Source: Candidatus Zixiibacteriota bacterium (GTDB taxonomy: Bacteria; Zixibacteria; MSB-5A5; GN15; FEB-12). Taken from it: DNA of 38,427 nucleotides. A model generated the notes under the pieces. That model was given only the letters and a program-made list of their open reading frames with translations, searched no databases and was not told where the DNA came from. Where the stretch lies: assembly GCA_003641405.1 (NCBI GenBank), contig QNAF01000001.1:1-38427 (forward strand), written 5' to 3'. The translations under genes were made by a program, and so were the position numbers. Of this stretch, positions 8,421 through 17,318 are shown piece by piece; the first letter of the stretch is position 1, and each line of letters opens with the position of its first letter.

Positions 8421-10352
8421 TTATGCTGGAGCGACGGATGACTCAACTTCCGAGGATGTCTCAGGTATGTGCGACGGCTCCACCGGAATCCGAAATGTGA
8501 AGACCGCGCCGCCATCCGTTCGATAGGTGATATCCCCACCGTGATTTGCAACAATCTTTCGGCACGTAATCAAACCGATTCCGTGTCCCTTTCGCTTGGT
8601 GGTGAACCGGGTCTCAAACAGTGATTCTGCTTTGTCCGGCGGAACCCCGGCACCGTTGTCACGAATTTCTATCTCAGCATACCTGACACTGTCGATTTCT
8701 ATGGCCCGAGTCGTGACGCGAATGATCTTCTCACCCTCAATAGACTTGATAGCGTCACCTGCGTTGTACACCAGATTGACAATCAACTGCTGCATTTGCC
8801 CCTGGTCAAGCTGAATCAAGGGCAGATCCACAGACAGATCCACTGCAATATTGATCGCATTGAACTTGTTCTGCGGTTTGAGAAAAGCAATGATGTTCTC
8901 AACCGTTTGATTGAGGGATATGGTCTCCAGGCGAGTGTCCTCCTGGGGTCGATCCATGAGCCCATTGGCAAATCGGGCTATCCGGTCTACGGTGGTTTTC
9001 ATCAGATCTAGTTTCTTGTCCGCCTTGTCCTGATCGCCCTTTCGCAGAACAATGGGCAGCAATTCCAGATTTCCCATAAGGACGGCCAGATAGTTGTTGA
9101 TCTCGTGAGCGATTTCACCGGCCATCTCTCCACGACTGTAGTAGCGGTCAAGACGTATCATCATCTCCTGGAAATTCTTACTCTCAGAGATGTCTTTGAC
9201 AAACAGCAGTGTTCCGCTGGGTTGATCCTGATGAACAGCGATGGGACAAACGATCACGTATGCAGGAAAAGTCTCGCCATCAGTCCGCCGACAAACTACT
9301 TCCTGACCTTTCGCTGAAGACTCCTCACAGCCTTCCCTCAGCGACGGCAACCGATCGAACATGGAAGATACCGATGATCCTGTCACGTCTTCGGCTGAAC
9401 ATCCGAAGACATCCGAAGCCGCTTGATTGAATATCATGATGCTACCGTTACTCTCGGTGACCAGGATCGCAGACGGTGACTTGTCAATCAACATGGCCAG
9501 AAACATCTGAGTTTCCATCATCGACTGGTTGGACTTCTTTAGTTTGGCGTTGTATCGGTTCAACTGCTTCCGGCCTTCCCATAACCTCCTGGTCATGCTG
9601 TTGAATGCGGAAGCCAACCTGTTGAACTCTTTGTCCGCGTCAGCCGGGACGAGATAGTACAGTTCCCCTTCGGCCGTCTTTTCCAAACCCCTGATCAATC
9701 TGTCAAACGGCTGTCTGAACCGCTTGCTGAACAGATAGACGGTTAGCAGAGATATCAGCACAGAAAAGAGAAAGAGCAGGAAAATCACATACTGTAATTG
9801 TGAATTGGCCGCTTCGGATATCCTATTCTCCATATCTACCACGAGTATAGAAGGTGCCCGATCTCCAGCATCGCTGGCCTTGACAAAGTACCGCATGCGA
9901 TCAGACCCAGAACTCCTCATTGTCAGAAATCCTGATTCCTCCTGACCGACTAGTCGCAGAATCTGCGAATCCTCCTGCAATACCGCTGCTGCTTCGGAGC
10001 TCACACTTCCATTTCGCGCTCTGCTATATATGAGCTCTGGTTCCAAACGAGCCGAGTCTCCCGATCTAATCAGCCACACGCAACTAACCTGCGGTTCACT
10101 GGCCAATGAAGTTATCAGTTGAACTCTTTGTTCAGGGATCGAAACCGATGACTGGGAATCATCTGTTTCCATTAGTGAAACTATCTGCGCAGCCCGAAAC
10201 ACAGTTTGTAATACCCCTGAGTTTTTATGGTCAACTTGTTGGCTATCAGTTGGATTGAACAAAATCAATGCAAGAGCAGCAAAAATGAATATGACCTGTA
10301 AAACAATCAGGTTACTGAGACGTACAAATATGCCAGGTTTATGTGGTGCCAT
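8421..10352 (-). CDS. PAS-containing membrane sensor histidine kinase (orphan)
   Basis: The kinase is 643 residues long from the ATG at 10352, which has GGAG 7 nt upstream. A TTG 18 nt further upstream is in frame but has no better site. Domains in order are a transmembrane helix (about 13-32), a periplasmic region, a second helix (about 186-208), HAMP (209-259), a coiled-coil-like linker, PAS (about 285-395), HisKA with GEIAHEINNYL (His416), and HATPase. The ATPase part has Asn530, the G1 box DNGAGVP (565-571) and the G2 box GHGIGL (589-594). The HEINNYL variant is common in PAS-type kinases. It is upstream of and probably cotranscribed with the second kinase. A long structured leader precedes it, which may be regulatory. 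Confidence 0.9.
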   Translation of the reverse strand: MAPHKPGIFVRLSNLIVLQVIFIFAALALILFNPTDSQQVDHKNSGVLQTVFRAAQIVSLMETDDSQSSVSIPEQRVQLITSLASEPQVSCVWLIRSGDSARLEPELIYSRARNGSVSSEAAAVLQEDSQILRLVGQEESGFLTMRSSGSDRMRYFVKASDAGDRAPSILVVDMENRISEAANSQLQYVIFLLFLFSVLISLLTVYLFSKRFRQPFDRLIRGLEKTAEGELYYLVPADADKEFNRLASAFNSMTRRLWEGRKQLNRYNAKLKKSNQSMMETQMFLAMLIDKSPSAILVTESNGSIMIFNQAASDVFGCSAEDVTGSSVSSMFDRLPSLREGCEESSAKGQEVVCRRTDGETFPAYVIVCPIAVHQDQPSGTLLFVKDISESKNFQEMMIRLDRYYSRGEMAGEIAHEINNYLAVLMGNLELLPIVLRKGDQDKADKKLDLMKTTVDRIARFANGLMDRPQEDTRLETISLNQTVENIIAFLKPQNKFNAINIAVDLSVDLPLIQLDQGQMQQLIVNLVYNAGDAIKSIEGEKIIRVTTRAIEIDSVRYAEIEIRDNGAGVPPDKAESLFETRFTTKRKGHGIGLITCRKIVANHGGDITYRTDGGAVFTFRIPVEPSHIPETSSEVESSVAPA

Positions 10353-10416
10353 TCCAATTCTCCGATGCAATCCGCTGTATCGATTATCGGACGACCACGT
10401 TTAGATATGATCTGAG

Positions 10417-10603
10417 ATTTTAAAAAGAATGAAAAGAAGTAGGGAGTGGCGGAGGGGGGATGCCCGACTCTAACGTCAGGTGGCTGGAGGTCCAGCACAC
10501 ACCACTCCCTAATCAGTTAGTGCAAGAACAGATAATCTCTTGCAGTATGAATAAAAAGCAACAACTGTGCCGAAGGACAGAGGCCGACGGGACCAAATTA
10601 CAC
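10417..10603 (-). ncRNA. Candidate structured leader RNA or small RNA upstream of the PAS kinase
   Basis: Read on the minus strand, the order is as follows. A cUUCGg-type hairpin comes first. A 7-bp hairpin follows (arms at 10521-10527 and 10538-10544). A three-way junction comes next: the closing stem AGGGAGTGG/CCACTCCCT (10502-10510 with 10441-10449) encloses a 5-bp hairpin (10483-10496) and a 6-bp hairpin (10463-10480). A U-rich run then covers 10417-10440. One pair in the second inner hairpin is G-U on the minus strand but would be A-C on the plus strand, which favours minus-strand transcription. A promoter-like element lies just upstream. A further CCGAT/ATCGG pairing near 10357-10391 touches the kinase Shine-Dalgarno site. 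It matches no riboswitch class I know; it could be an attenuator, riboswitch or independent small RNA. Confidence 0.4.
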
Positions 10604-10610
10604 TTATATA

Positions 10611-10638
10611 ATAATACACTATTCCCCTTGTCTTGCAA
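10611..10638 (-). promoter_or_regulatory. Candidate promoter for the kinase leader
   Basis: On the minus strand TTGCAA (10633-10638) and TATTAT (10611-10616) are 16 nt apart. Transcription would begin near 10603 and give a leader of about 250 nt before the PAS kinase ATG. The -10 matches well, the -35 only 4/6. The -35 lies inside a small CCCTTG/CAAGGG inverted repeat (about 10626-10641), a possible operator. Confidence 0.4.
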
Positions 10639-10795
10639 GGGAAAAGACAATTCCAATCAATCACTTCGTAAATGCTGAGGATTCCACATGATGCAGAGAC
10701 GTACGAATATGTGCAACGGTATGCATAATGATTGTGTCTTGCTCGGGCATGCTGATGTAAGTGTAAAGACCATAAAGACTTCAGGTGCGGTGAAA

Positions 10796-10812
10796 CAGGG
10801 AAGTATTCCCTG
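10796..10812. repeat. Perfect inverted repeat
   Basis: CAGGGAA and TTCCCTG (7-bp arms, 3-nt centre) lie directly past the lipoprotein terminator. The short centre suits a protein-binding site better than an RNA hairpin. The rest of 10640-10795 holds nothing I can recognise. Confidence 0.35.
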
Positions 10813-10815
10813 AGC

Positions 10816-10852
10816 AAAGAAAAAGGCCGGTGTAGCAGTAGCAACACCGGCC
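10816..10852 (-). terminator. Rho-independent terminator after the unknown lipoprotein gene
   Basis: On the minus strand GGCCGGTGT and ACACCGGCC (arms 10844-10852 and 10825-10833) form a perfect 9-bp stem with a 10-nt loop. TTTTTC follows at once. It begins 21 nt past the stop of the lipoprotein gene. Confidence 0.88.
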
Positions 10853-10873
10853 CTGGAAAATTTCAAGTAAGCT

Positions 10874-12448
10874 CTACATTCTCTTCAGCTTGATTACCAT
10901 TCTCGGCAGTCCCTGATCTCCACTTGTAGCCGTTCGCATGTTCATGTGATAAGCGTCTCCAGGACTGTTAGCACCATCCCTAGTATAAGGAAAGCTTGCC
11001 CAAAATGGTATAAGAGGGAAATTAGTCGTGTCGGAAATCTTGTTGGCAGGTTCAAGACTTATAAACACACAGCCGTAAGTCCAGGGGTTGCCATATGGCA
11101 GCAAATCTACAGGGTGGCTCGGGTCAGCTATTATGCCTGCATCAAACATTGCCTGCCCTGCCAGGAAATCCTCTCCCGGTACCATGGGGCGCTTCGTAAG
11201 GGAGTCCAGTATCGGATTTGACGCTGTATCCAGCCAACTTCTTACTATGAACGGATCACTGTCGTCAGGATCGTCAATCCGACTGAATTTCCCAGTCGTG
11301 AGCAGACCACCGTCACTTCCGGGGAACCAGTCATATCCTGTGCTAGCGGTATCGTACCACGCCGGGGGCGTAAACTTGCCCAATGGTATGATGGTTGTAC
11401 CATCAATGTAATATGAAAGAATCCAACCCTGATATTTCCAGCCAAAACCGGAGTAATTCGGGAGTGCGAAGTCATCTTGAGTGAACAAGTCCAGATTCAC
11501 GTTGTGAGGATTGTATGCAGGGAAATTATTAATCGTCTCTATTGTGTCCGGCGGTACCGGGGGGATAGTCTCAGCAGAATCATACACAACCGTGTAGTGA
11601 TTATAAATGATAGGCCATACTGAGTCCTTGACCGAGTCTGAGTACAAAACATTCACGCGTTGGTGCATGAACGAGTCTACATCCAGACTAACCGTATCCC
11701 TTCCAAAGCCGATATGCAGAGTTTCAACTTCGACGAACAGTGCTTCCGGGTGCCATACGGAAAGCTCGATCTCGTTAATAGTATCGCCGGATTCGTTTGT
11801 GATTGGGAGTATCGTGTCCGGCACGCTCGATATGTAGGCATCGAATGTATCCGGAATGTCCTGCTGCAAGTACTGATAGCTAGAGAACCACAGGCCATGA
11901 AAATCGTTGGAAGCGCGGTTGTTATCGGTGACACATTCCATGTTGTAACGAGCAGTTGCACTATTCAACCCACCATCATTGTGCAGGAGAGGAAAATACA
12001 ACCTAAGTTCTTCGGGATTACCTGCAATCGAAGCTATCTGCATGATCGGACCGAGCCTGACTATGCTATCAATCTCTTCAGTCTCTATTGTAACGAATAT
12101 CGAGGCAAAGTCGTAAATATCACCATCGAGCGTAAACTGGCACGAATCAGTCCTCACGACTCCGTTTGAGTCCAGAAACTTCGCGATCGTATCATTTCTT
12201 ATGTATGAGAATCGCCCCATAGATACAAGCTTGTCAGAAACAATTGACGTATCCGTGACAGGATCACGCGATACCCACAGCTCATATTGCATTCCCGCTG
12301 GAAGATTCGGTAACTGATCGACATCCAGGTACAAATAGGTTACAGATGCCGGAGCGTTGATATCATCCGTCTGAGAGCAACCCCAAACAAGCGCCAACAG
12401 TCCGAAAACAGTACAAAAGAACAGCAGGCGGCTATCAGGTTTCCACAT
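10874..12448 (-). CDS. Predicted lipoprotein of unknown function
   Basis: The protein is 524 residues from the ATG at 12448, chosen because AGGAGG (12458-12463) lies 9 nt upstream; an in-frame codon further out lacks such a site. The N-terminus has a hydrophobic signal ending VWGC, with Cys24 as the likely lipidated residue. Next comes a segment (ASVTYLYLDVDQLPNLPAGMQ) that suggests a beta-sandwich resembling surface Ig-like modules. The remainder is rich in Asp, Thr, Tyr and Trp and carries no catalytic motif I recognise. The mature protein should be anchored on the periplasmic face or exported to the cell surface. It is monocistronic, with a strong promoter and terminator of its own, and diverges from the PEGA-TPR gene. 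No function is assigned. Confidence 0.85.
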   Translation of the reverse strand: MWKPDSRLLFFCTVFGLLALVWGCSQTDDINAPASVTYLYLDVDQLPNLPAGMQYELWVSRDPVTDTSIVSDKLVSMGRFSYIRNDTIAKFLDSNGVVRTDSCQFTLDGDIYDFASIFVTIETEEIDSIVRLGPIMQIASIAGNPEELRLYFPLLHNDGGLNSATARYNMECVTDNNRASNDFHGLWFSSYQYLQQDIPDTFDAYISSVPDTILPITNESGDTINEIELSVWHPEALFVEVETLHIGFGRDTVSLDVDSFMHQRVNVLYSDSVKDSVWPIIYNHYTVVYDSAETIPPVPPDTIETINNFPAYNPHNVNLDLFTQDDFALPNYSGFGWKYQGWILSYYIDGTTIIPLGKFTPPAWYDTASTGYDWFPGSDGGLLTTGKFSRIDDPDDSDPFIVRSWLDTASNPILDSLTKRPMVPGEDFLAGQAMFDAGIIADPSHPVDLLPYGNPWTYGCVFISLEPANKISDTTNFPLIPFWASFPYTRDGANSPGDAYHMNMRTATSGDQGLPRMVIKLKRM

Positions 12449-12511
12449 CAATTTCTTCCTCCTCGGGAGCACCCGAAATACGTTGTCCAACTACGACAAA
12501 ACTTAGCACCA

Positions 12512-12541
12512 AGTATAAAGTGCAGGCCGAGCACCTGTCAA
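12512..12541 (-). promoter_or_regulatory. Sigma70-type promoter for the unknown lipoprotein
   Basis: On the minus strand TTGACA (12536-12541) and TATACT (12512-12517) are 18 nt apart, giving 6/6 and 5/6 consensus matches. The transcript would start near 12505, about 57 nt before the ATG at 12448. Confidence 0.65.
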
Positions 12542-12678
12542 GCTCGATTTTGACCTGCAATTGACTTGCAACACAATCACTTGAAATGACGTCTCAAAGT
12601 GCTCGGGGTTTAAAGAATTCGGTGCTGCAGACGATAATACTTTAGTAAGTGAGGAACTGCCCAAGGAGAGGTGTATCG

Positions 12679-14895
12679 TTGAAGAAATCGCACAAGAACC
12701 CCAAAGACCGCGGTCGAAACGATCAGACAAACGATCAAACCGATAAGCTGTCAACAAATCCCTTTTCTGATTCAGCAGACAACGACCAGGATTTGGGTTT
12801 TGAGGCCACCGAAGCGACAGGCGGCGACATGGAACCGCTTGGAGAGCATGAAGATAGCGAAACAGACAATGATTTGGATATCCAAAACCCAAGTGATTTG
12901 GTGAATCAGGAATCTTCCGACTCTTATGATAGATCTCATCAAGCGAGTGAAGACAGTGAACTGATCGGTGAATCAGCACATCCTCAACAGCAGAAGACAG
13001 AGTCATCAGACGAATTCCAGAAGGAAATCATTGCCAATGCCGGATCGCAGGATGGCAAGGAATATCAAGACAACGCCGGACGCGGAGGCCTTGAAAAACT
13101 GTCCGATGACAGAGTCAATGAAATCACCAGCAAAATGAAGGGGACTGAGGAATCATCAGATTTCTTGACTGAGAGGGAGAAGCGAGAGTTGATGTCCAAG
13201 CTTGATTCAGTTGAGGACGATGGGGACGTCAAACAAAACTCACGCAAAGCGCTGAAAGGTCAGGGGTTCGGCAATTCCCCCATTGTGCCACCAAAGAAGG
13301 CAAAGCAATCTGACCCAACGGATGTCAGTAGCTCTCTTCTCGAACAGCCGGCTCTTGATGATGAACACCGTCCAAAGATGGCTAAGCGTGCACGTGGTAT
13401 TGCGTATTTCTACAGGAATTTTATTCAGATACTGGGCGAACAGGAACTGCATGATGACGACGACATCAGCGTAAATGGACGTCAGTACACACTCAAAAAA
13501 AAGCAGGCCAGCCCAAAGTTCCTCGCCGCAGTATTGGTACCGGTCGCGGCCATAGCCATGTTCATGATTGGGGCTTTCTTCAGCTCCGACGCAGACACAG
13601 GTCACGGAACAGTCGTTGGTTTTGCGCTGAATGAGGAATATCGCCCACTCATCACTGGCGCACAAATTCGCTTTCCTGAATCAGGCAAAGTATTTCAGAC
13701 AAATGGCCAGGGGTTTTTCAATTCGGGACCGATTGAGTCCGGTAGTCAGAAGATTGAGTATATCGTGGACGGAGAGACAATAACCACCGACTACGTCACC
13801 ATTGTAAGCGGCAAAGTGACTACCATTGCCCTTCGGCCGGACGATGAGTATCTCGCCGATCTGGAGCCAACTGAACCAATAACGACCCCTGCCGAAATAG
13901 TACAGACACCGGCTCCGCCTTCAAATGCATCTAGTATCAGCAAACCCGCCTCCTCTCAAACAAGCAAGAAAAAGTCATCTTCGAACAAAAAGTCAAAGAA
14001 GACCAAGACTACCGCCTCCAAGTGGGCACGGCTCAACCTGAACGCCGATGTAAGCGGTGCCAAGCTCACAATCGATGGGTCTGTCGTCGGGGCTGGAAAT
14101 GTTACTTACGGTAAGCTCAGGTCGGGCAAAAGATCTTACATTGTATCCAAAGACGGTTATCAACCATCCAAGGGTACTATCGAGCTACCGGCAGGAAAAA
14201 CGACCACGTTAAACGTCTCTCTGACCCCAGCCACAGCCGAACAGAAAGCGACTTCGTATGAAAATGATGACTACTTCTATTCCGGAGTGGACAATCTGGA
14301 ACAGGGCAGATTCGATGATGCTATAGCCGATTTCACTGAAGCTATTAATCTGCGCCCCAGTTATGCACAGGCCTATCTGCACCGCGCTCAGGGATACGAG
14401 TCTATCTTGCACAACCGCGATGCCCGCAACGACTACATACGTGCGGCTGAGATAATGCAGTTCAAGGGCAATGACAATGAAGCGATTTCGGCCTACAATC
14501 AGGCGATTGAGATCGACGCCAAATCCGTGGCCGCGTACCTTGGCAGGGGCAATCTGTACCTTGCTCGAAGCGAAGAAATCGCTGCTATCGCAGATTATGA
14601 CATGGTCGTGAATCTCGACAAGCGTAACCTCCAGGGACATATGGGACTCGGAAAGGCCCGCTTGAACCAGGGTTACCACAAGAAAGCTACCAAGCACTTC
14701 AAGAACGCCCGTTCAATTGACCAAAACAACCCACAGATCCACCAGTGGTTAATGCTGAGTTATCTGGGCGAAGGTAACACCAAACAGGTCAACAAAAGCT
14801 ACCAGAAATTCATCAAGTGCGCCTCAGAAGAAGAGATTGCGCGACTGCAGAACTCATCGAAGTTCTCAGCCGCGCTTCGTGTTATCAAGGACTGA
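12679..14895 (+). CDS. PEGA and TPR domain membrane protein with long acidic N-terminus
   Basis: The protein is 738 residues from a TTG start at 12679, preferred because AAGGAGAGG (12663-12671) sits 7 nt upstream; a GTG 30 nt earlier lacks a site. Residues 1-280 are extremely rich in Asp, Glu, Ser and Gln and look disordered and cytoplasmic. A transmembrane helix (FLAAVLVPVAAIAMFMIGAFF) lies at about 281-301. A carboxypeptidase-regulatory-like beta domain follows, then a Lys/Ser-rich linker. A PEGA domain (about 450-518, with KLTIDGSVVG and SKDGYQPSKGTI) precedes TPR repeats (about 530-735). Such layouts serve as envelope scaffolds that bind peptidoglycan or other proteins; the exact role is unknown. 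The two-CW gene starts 16 nt downstream. Confidence 0.87.
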   Translation: MKKSHKNPKDRGRNDQTNDQTDKLSTNPFSDSADNDQDLGFEATEATGGDMEPLGEHEDSETDNDLDIQNPSDLVNQESSDSYDRSHQASEDSELIGESAHPQQQKTESSDEFQKEIIANAGSQDGKEYQDNAGRGGLEKLSDDRVNEITSKMKGTEESSDFLTEREKRELMSKLDSVEDDGDVKQNSRKALKGQGFGNSPIVPPKKAKQSDPTDVSSSLLEQPALDDEHRPKMAKRARGIAYFYRNFIQILGEQELHDDDDISVNGRQYTLKKKQASPKFLAAVLVPVAAIAMFMIGAFFSSDADTGHGTVVGFALNEEYRPLITGAQIRFPESGKVFQTNGQGFFNSGPIESGSQKIEYIVDGETITTDYVTIVSGKVTTIALRPDDEYLADLEPTEPITTPAEIVQTPAPPSNASSISKPASSQTSKKKSSSNKKSKKTKTTASKWARLNLNADVSGAKLTIDGSVVGAGNVTYGKLRSGKRSYIVSKDGYQPSKGTIELPAGKTTTLNVSLTPATAEQKATSYENDDYFYSGVDNLEQGRFDDAIADFTEAINLRPSYAQAYLHRAQGYESILHNRDARNDYIRAAEIMQFKGNDNEAISAYNQAIEIDAKSVAAYLGRGNLYLARSEEIAAIADYDMVVNLDKRNLQGHMGLGKARLNQGYHKKATKHFKNARSIDQNNPQIHQWLMLSYLGEGNTKQVNKSYQKFIKCASEEEIARLQNSSKFSAALRVIKD

Positions 14896-14911
14896 GCCAA
14901 GAGATCAGGAA

Positions 14912-15205
14912 GTGGCAGAGCAGAAACTTAATTGCTGGGAATTCAAGAACTGCGGTCGCGAAAAGGGCGGCCTCATGGTGGATACTTTGGGAGAATGTCC
15001 GGTTGCCTCAGCCATGCATTGTGACGGTCTTAATGACGGCGTCGCAGCGGGCAGGGCTTGCTGGACAATCGTAGGACGACGTAACCGTCTTGAGTCCACA
15101 GGTGCGATCGCAGCCAATCCCTGTCACAATTGCGAGTTCTACCGTCGCGTCATTCACGAAGAGAAGAAAGAGGCTCGCTTTAAGTTCGAAACCTTAGTCA
15201 GCTGA
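14912..15205 (+). CDS. Small two-CW domain cysteine-rich protein
   Basis: This 97-residue protein starts at GTG 14912; AGAG at 14900-14903 is a modest ribosome site. It has seven cysteines (8, 14, 29, 37, 50, 71, 74). Two sit in Cys-Trp pairs, Cys8-Trp9 (NCWEFKNC) and Cys50-Trp51 (ACWTIVG), and a final CHNCEFY carries a CxxC. This is the pattern called the two-CW domain. In other bacteria it occurs alone or in signalling proteins and is suspected to bind metal or an Fe-S centre; no reaction is established. Without a signal peptide it should be cytoplasmic. It lies 16 nt after the PEGA-TPR gene and probably shares its transcript. The start codon is uncertain. Confidence 0.75.
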   Translation: MAEQKLNCWEFKNCGREKGGLMVDTLGECPVASAMHCDGLNDGVAAGRACWTIVGRRNRLESTGAIAANPCHNCEFYRRVIHEEKKEARFKFETLVS

Positions 15206-15237
15206 TATATCCGCGTCCCGGATCACTTCAATTACCG

Positions 15238-15266
15238 TTGCTCTCTCCACATAATCACGGTATAAT
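15238..15266 (+). promoter_or_regulatory. Candidate promoter for the S9 peptidase
   Basis: A perfect TATAAT (15261-15266) lies 17 nt after TTGCTC (15238-15243). Transcription would start near 15272. That rules out the TTG at 15238 as the protein start and supports the ATGs at 15292 or 15310. Confidence 0.5.
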
Positions 15267-15309
15267 CTCAAGCAGTAATAACAACACGCAAATGGCGAGG
15301 AAAAGACGT

Positions 15310-17265
15310 ATGTTTCACACTCTATCCCGTTCTACAGCTATCCTCCTGCTAATCATTCTGGCGTTGGCTGCCAATACGCCGGGTCAGACAATGGAATCCG
15401 ACGTTACACTGCTGGATCAGGGAAAGTACATCCCGGATATCGCTACTTTCATGCAAATCGGTTACGCACAGCACCTGGGCTATTCCTGGGATGGTAAGGG
15501 CGTGTTTTTCAGAACGAAGATGTCCGGCATAACCCAGGCCTACCGTCTGACTGAGAACGCGTGGCCATATCAGTTGACTACATTCGAAGACGGTATCGAC
15601 TTCTTCGAACTCTCCTGGGGTGGAGATATGGCGATAGTTGGTGCCTCAGTCGGTGGTTCCGAGCTCTCCCAGCTATTTCTGGTGGATACAAAGACAGGCA
15701 GGAAATATCAACTGACCAATAACCCTGAAGCACGATACCGAGCCGTGATCTGGGCAAAAGATGACCGATCGATCATATATAACTCCTCTGAAGAGAATGG
15801 CCGCGACTTCCACATCTACAGAATGGACATCACCACTGGCGTAGCAACGAAGATCTTCGGTGACTCACTCAAACTGGAAGGATCAAAATACCCTGTCAAT
15901 CTGTCACAGGATGGGTCCAAACTGATTATCTCGCGCTGGAACTCGAACGTAGACGTAGAGATGTTCCTGCTGGACCTGAACACGTTGGAACACCAGAGAC
16001 TCACGGAAGATACGGCGAATGTCATGTATGATTTCCCCGTTCTGATGCCTGACAACAAGACAATCTGGCTGCTCTCCAATGCCAACGAGGACGGCACAAC
16101 AAGGCTGGCAAAGATGAAAGTCGGCTCACCGAAGATCGAGTTTCCAGAAGATGGTTGGATCGACCCGAAATGGGAAGTTGACAGCCTCGGTGTGTCAAGA
16201 GATTACAAGTACATGACCGCTGTTGTCAACGAAGATGGGTATTTTCGTCTCAAAATGCGGGAATTGGAGTCCAAAAAGGAACTCCCCTCTCCCCCATTAG
16301 ATGGCCAGCTTTGTGGTGGTGCATTTGACAAAAATGGCGCTTGTCTGATTTCATTCAGCGGACCAACGCGCGCCCAGGATGTGTGGCGCTGGAACCCGTA
16401 TACTGAAGAACTCCAACAACTAACCTTCTCTAACTATGCCGGAATCGATCGTACGCTGTTCTCACAACCAGGACTTATGAGCTACAAAAGCTTTGACGAT
16501 CTGGATATTCCGGCCTTCCTGTATCTCCCGCCTGACTACGAAGAAGGCAAACCGATTCCGTTCATTGTGCACGCCCACGGCGGACCGACAAGCCAGTTCA
16601 AACCCGGTTTCATTCGCAATATCCAGTACCTGATTCTGAACGGGTACGGTGTCCTAGCGCCGAATCCTCGAGGATCAAGCGGCTATGGTCGAGAGTACAA
16701 AGCACTGGATGACTACAAGCTGCGAAAGAACTCGCTGAAAGATTACAAGGCAGCGGTCGAGTGGTTAATAGAAACCGGTCATTCTGCACCGGGAATGATT
16801 GGTATCAGGGGTGGTTCATATGGCGGATACGTGGTTCTTGGCATGATTACGGAATACCCTGACCTTTTCTCAGCAGCCGTTGACGTGGTAGGCATAGCAA
16901 ACTACCAGACGTTCCTTGAAAACACCAAGGCCTACCGCCGTAAGAACCGTGAGGCAGAATACGGACCGTTGACAGACCCGGAGTTTCTGGCAGAGATTTC
17001 ACCGATACACAAAGCGCACCTTATTAAGACCCCGCTCCTGGTGGTGCATGGCGAAAACGATACCCGTGTTCCTGTCAGTGAGGCACGCCAGATACTCAAG
17101 GCAGTCACCGACAATGGCGGAATCGTGGACTCTCTGATATTCTCAAACGAGGGGCACGGTGTCGGCAAAACAGTGAATGTCATAGAAGAGTATCGTCGTC
17201 AAGTAGCCTTTTTTGACGAGCACCTAAAAAAAGCCCCAGAAGACTTGAACACCCCCGAAAACTAA
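15310..17265 (+). CDS. Secreted S9 family peptidase (acylaminoacyl/dipeptidyl peptidase type)
   Basis: The protein is 651 residues from the ATG at 15310, with GAGG about 9 nt upstream; an ATG at 15292 is also possible. A signal peptide (hydrophobic LLLIILALAA) ends near residue 26. The N-terminal two thirds is a WD40/TolB-like beta-propeller. The C-terminal alpha/beta-hydrolase domain has GGSYGGY with Ser503, GENDTRVP with Asp584 and EGHGVGK with His616, a complete serine peptidase triad. HAHGGPTSQ near the domain start is the usual oxyanion region. It should cleave short peptides in the periplasm or outside the cell. It is monocistronic, and its terminator overlaps the end of the convergent aminotransferase gene. 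Confidence 0.93.
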   Translation: MFHTLSRSTAILLLIILALAANTPGQTMESDVTLLDQGKYIPDIATFMQIGYAQHLGYSWDGKGVFFRTKMSGITQAYRLTENAWPYQLTTFEDGIDFFELSWGGDMAIVGASVGGSELSQLFLVDTKTGRKYQLTNNPEARYRAVIWAKDDRSIIYNSSEENGRDFHIYRMDITTGVATKIFGDSLKLEGSKYPVNLSQDGSKLIISRWNSNVDVEMFLLDLNTLEHQRLTEDTANVMYDFPVLMPDNKTIWLLSNANEDGTTRLAKMKVGSPKIEFPEDGWIDPKWEVDSLGVSRDYKYMTAVVNEDGYFRLKMRELESKKELPSPPLDGQLCGGAFDKNGACLISFSGPTRAQDVWRWNPYTEELQQLTFSNYAGIDRTLFSQPGLMSYKSFDDLDIPAFLYLPPDYEEGKPIPFIVHAHGGPTSQFKPGFIRNIQYLILNGYGVLAPNPRGSSGYGREYKALDDYKLRKNSLKDYKAAVEWLIETGHSAPGMIGIRGGSYGGYVVLGMITEYPDLFSAAVDVVGIANYQTFLENTKAYRRKNREAEYGPLTDPEFLAEISPIHKAHLIKTPLLVVHGENDTRVPVSEARQILKAVTDNGGIVDSLIFSNEGHGVGKTVNVIEEYRRQVAFFDEHLKKAPEDLNTPEN

Positions 17266-17290
17266 CCGAAGAATTATTGAGAACAACCCA

Positions 17291-17318
17291 AGGGTGATTG
17301 GCAATAGCCAGTCACCCT
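17291..17318 (+). terminator. Hairpin between convergent S9 peptidase and aminotransferase genes
   Basis: AGGGTGATTGGC (17291-17302) and GCCAGTCACCCT (17307-17318) form a 12-bp stem with a 4-nt loop. One pair is U-G as plus-strand RNA and A-C as minus-strand RNA, so the plus strand folds better. Only a weak T-rich stretch follows. The 3' arm overlaps the stop codon of the convergent gene. Confidence 0.6.

Noticed and set aside
10460..10678. Plus-strand open frame of 72 codons
   Set aside because: It overlaps the structured leader and promoter, has no ribosome site, and its composition is not protein-like.
12503..13006. Minus-strand open frame of 167 codons over the PEGA-TPR gene start
   Set aside because: It overlaps both the lipoprotein promoter and the PEGA-TPR start, and has no ribosome site or family features.
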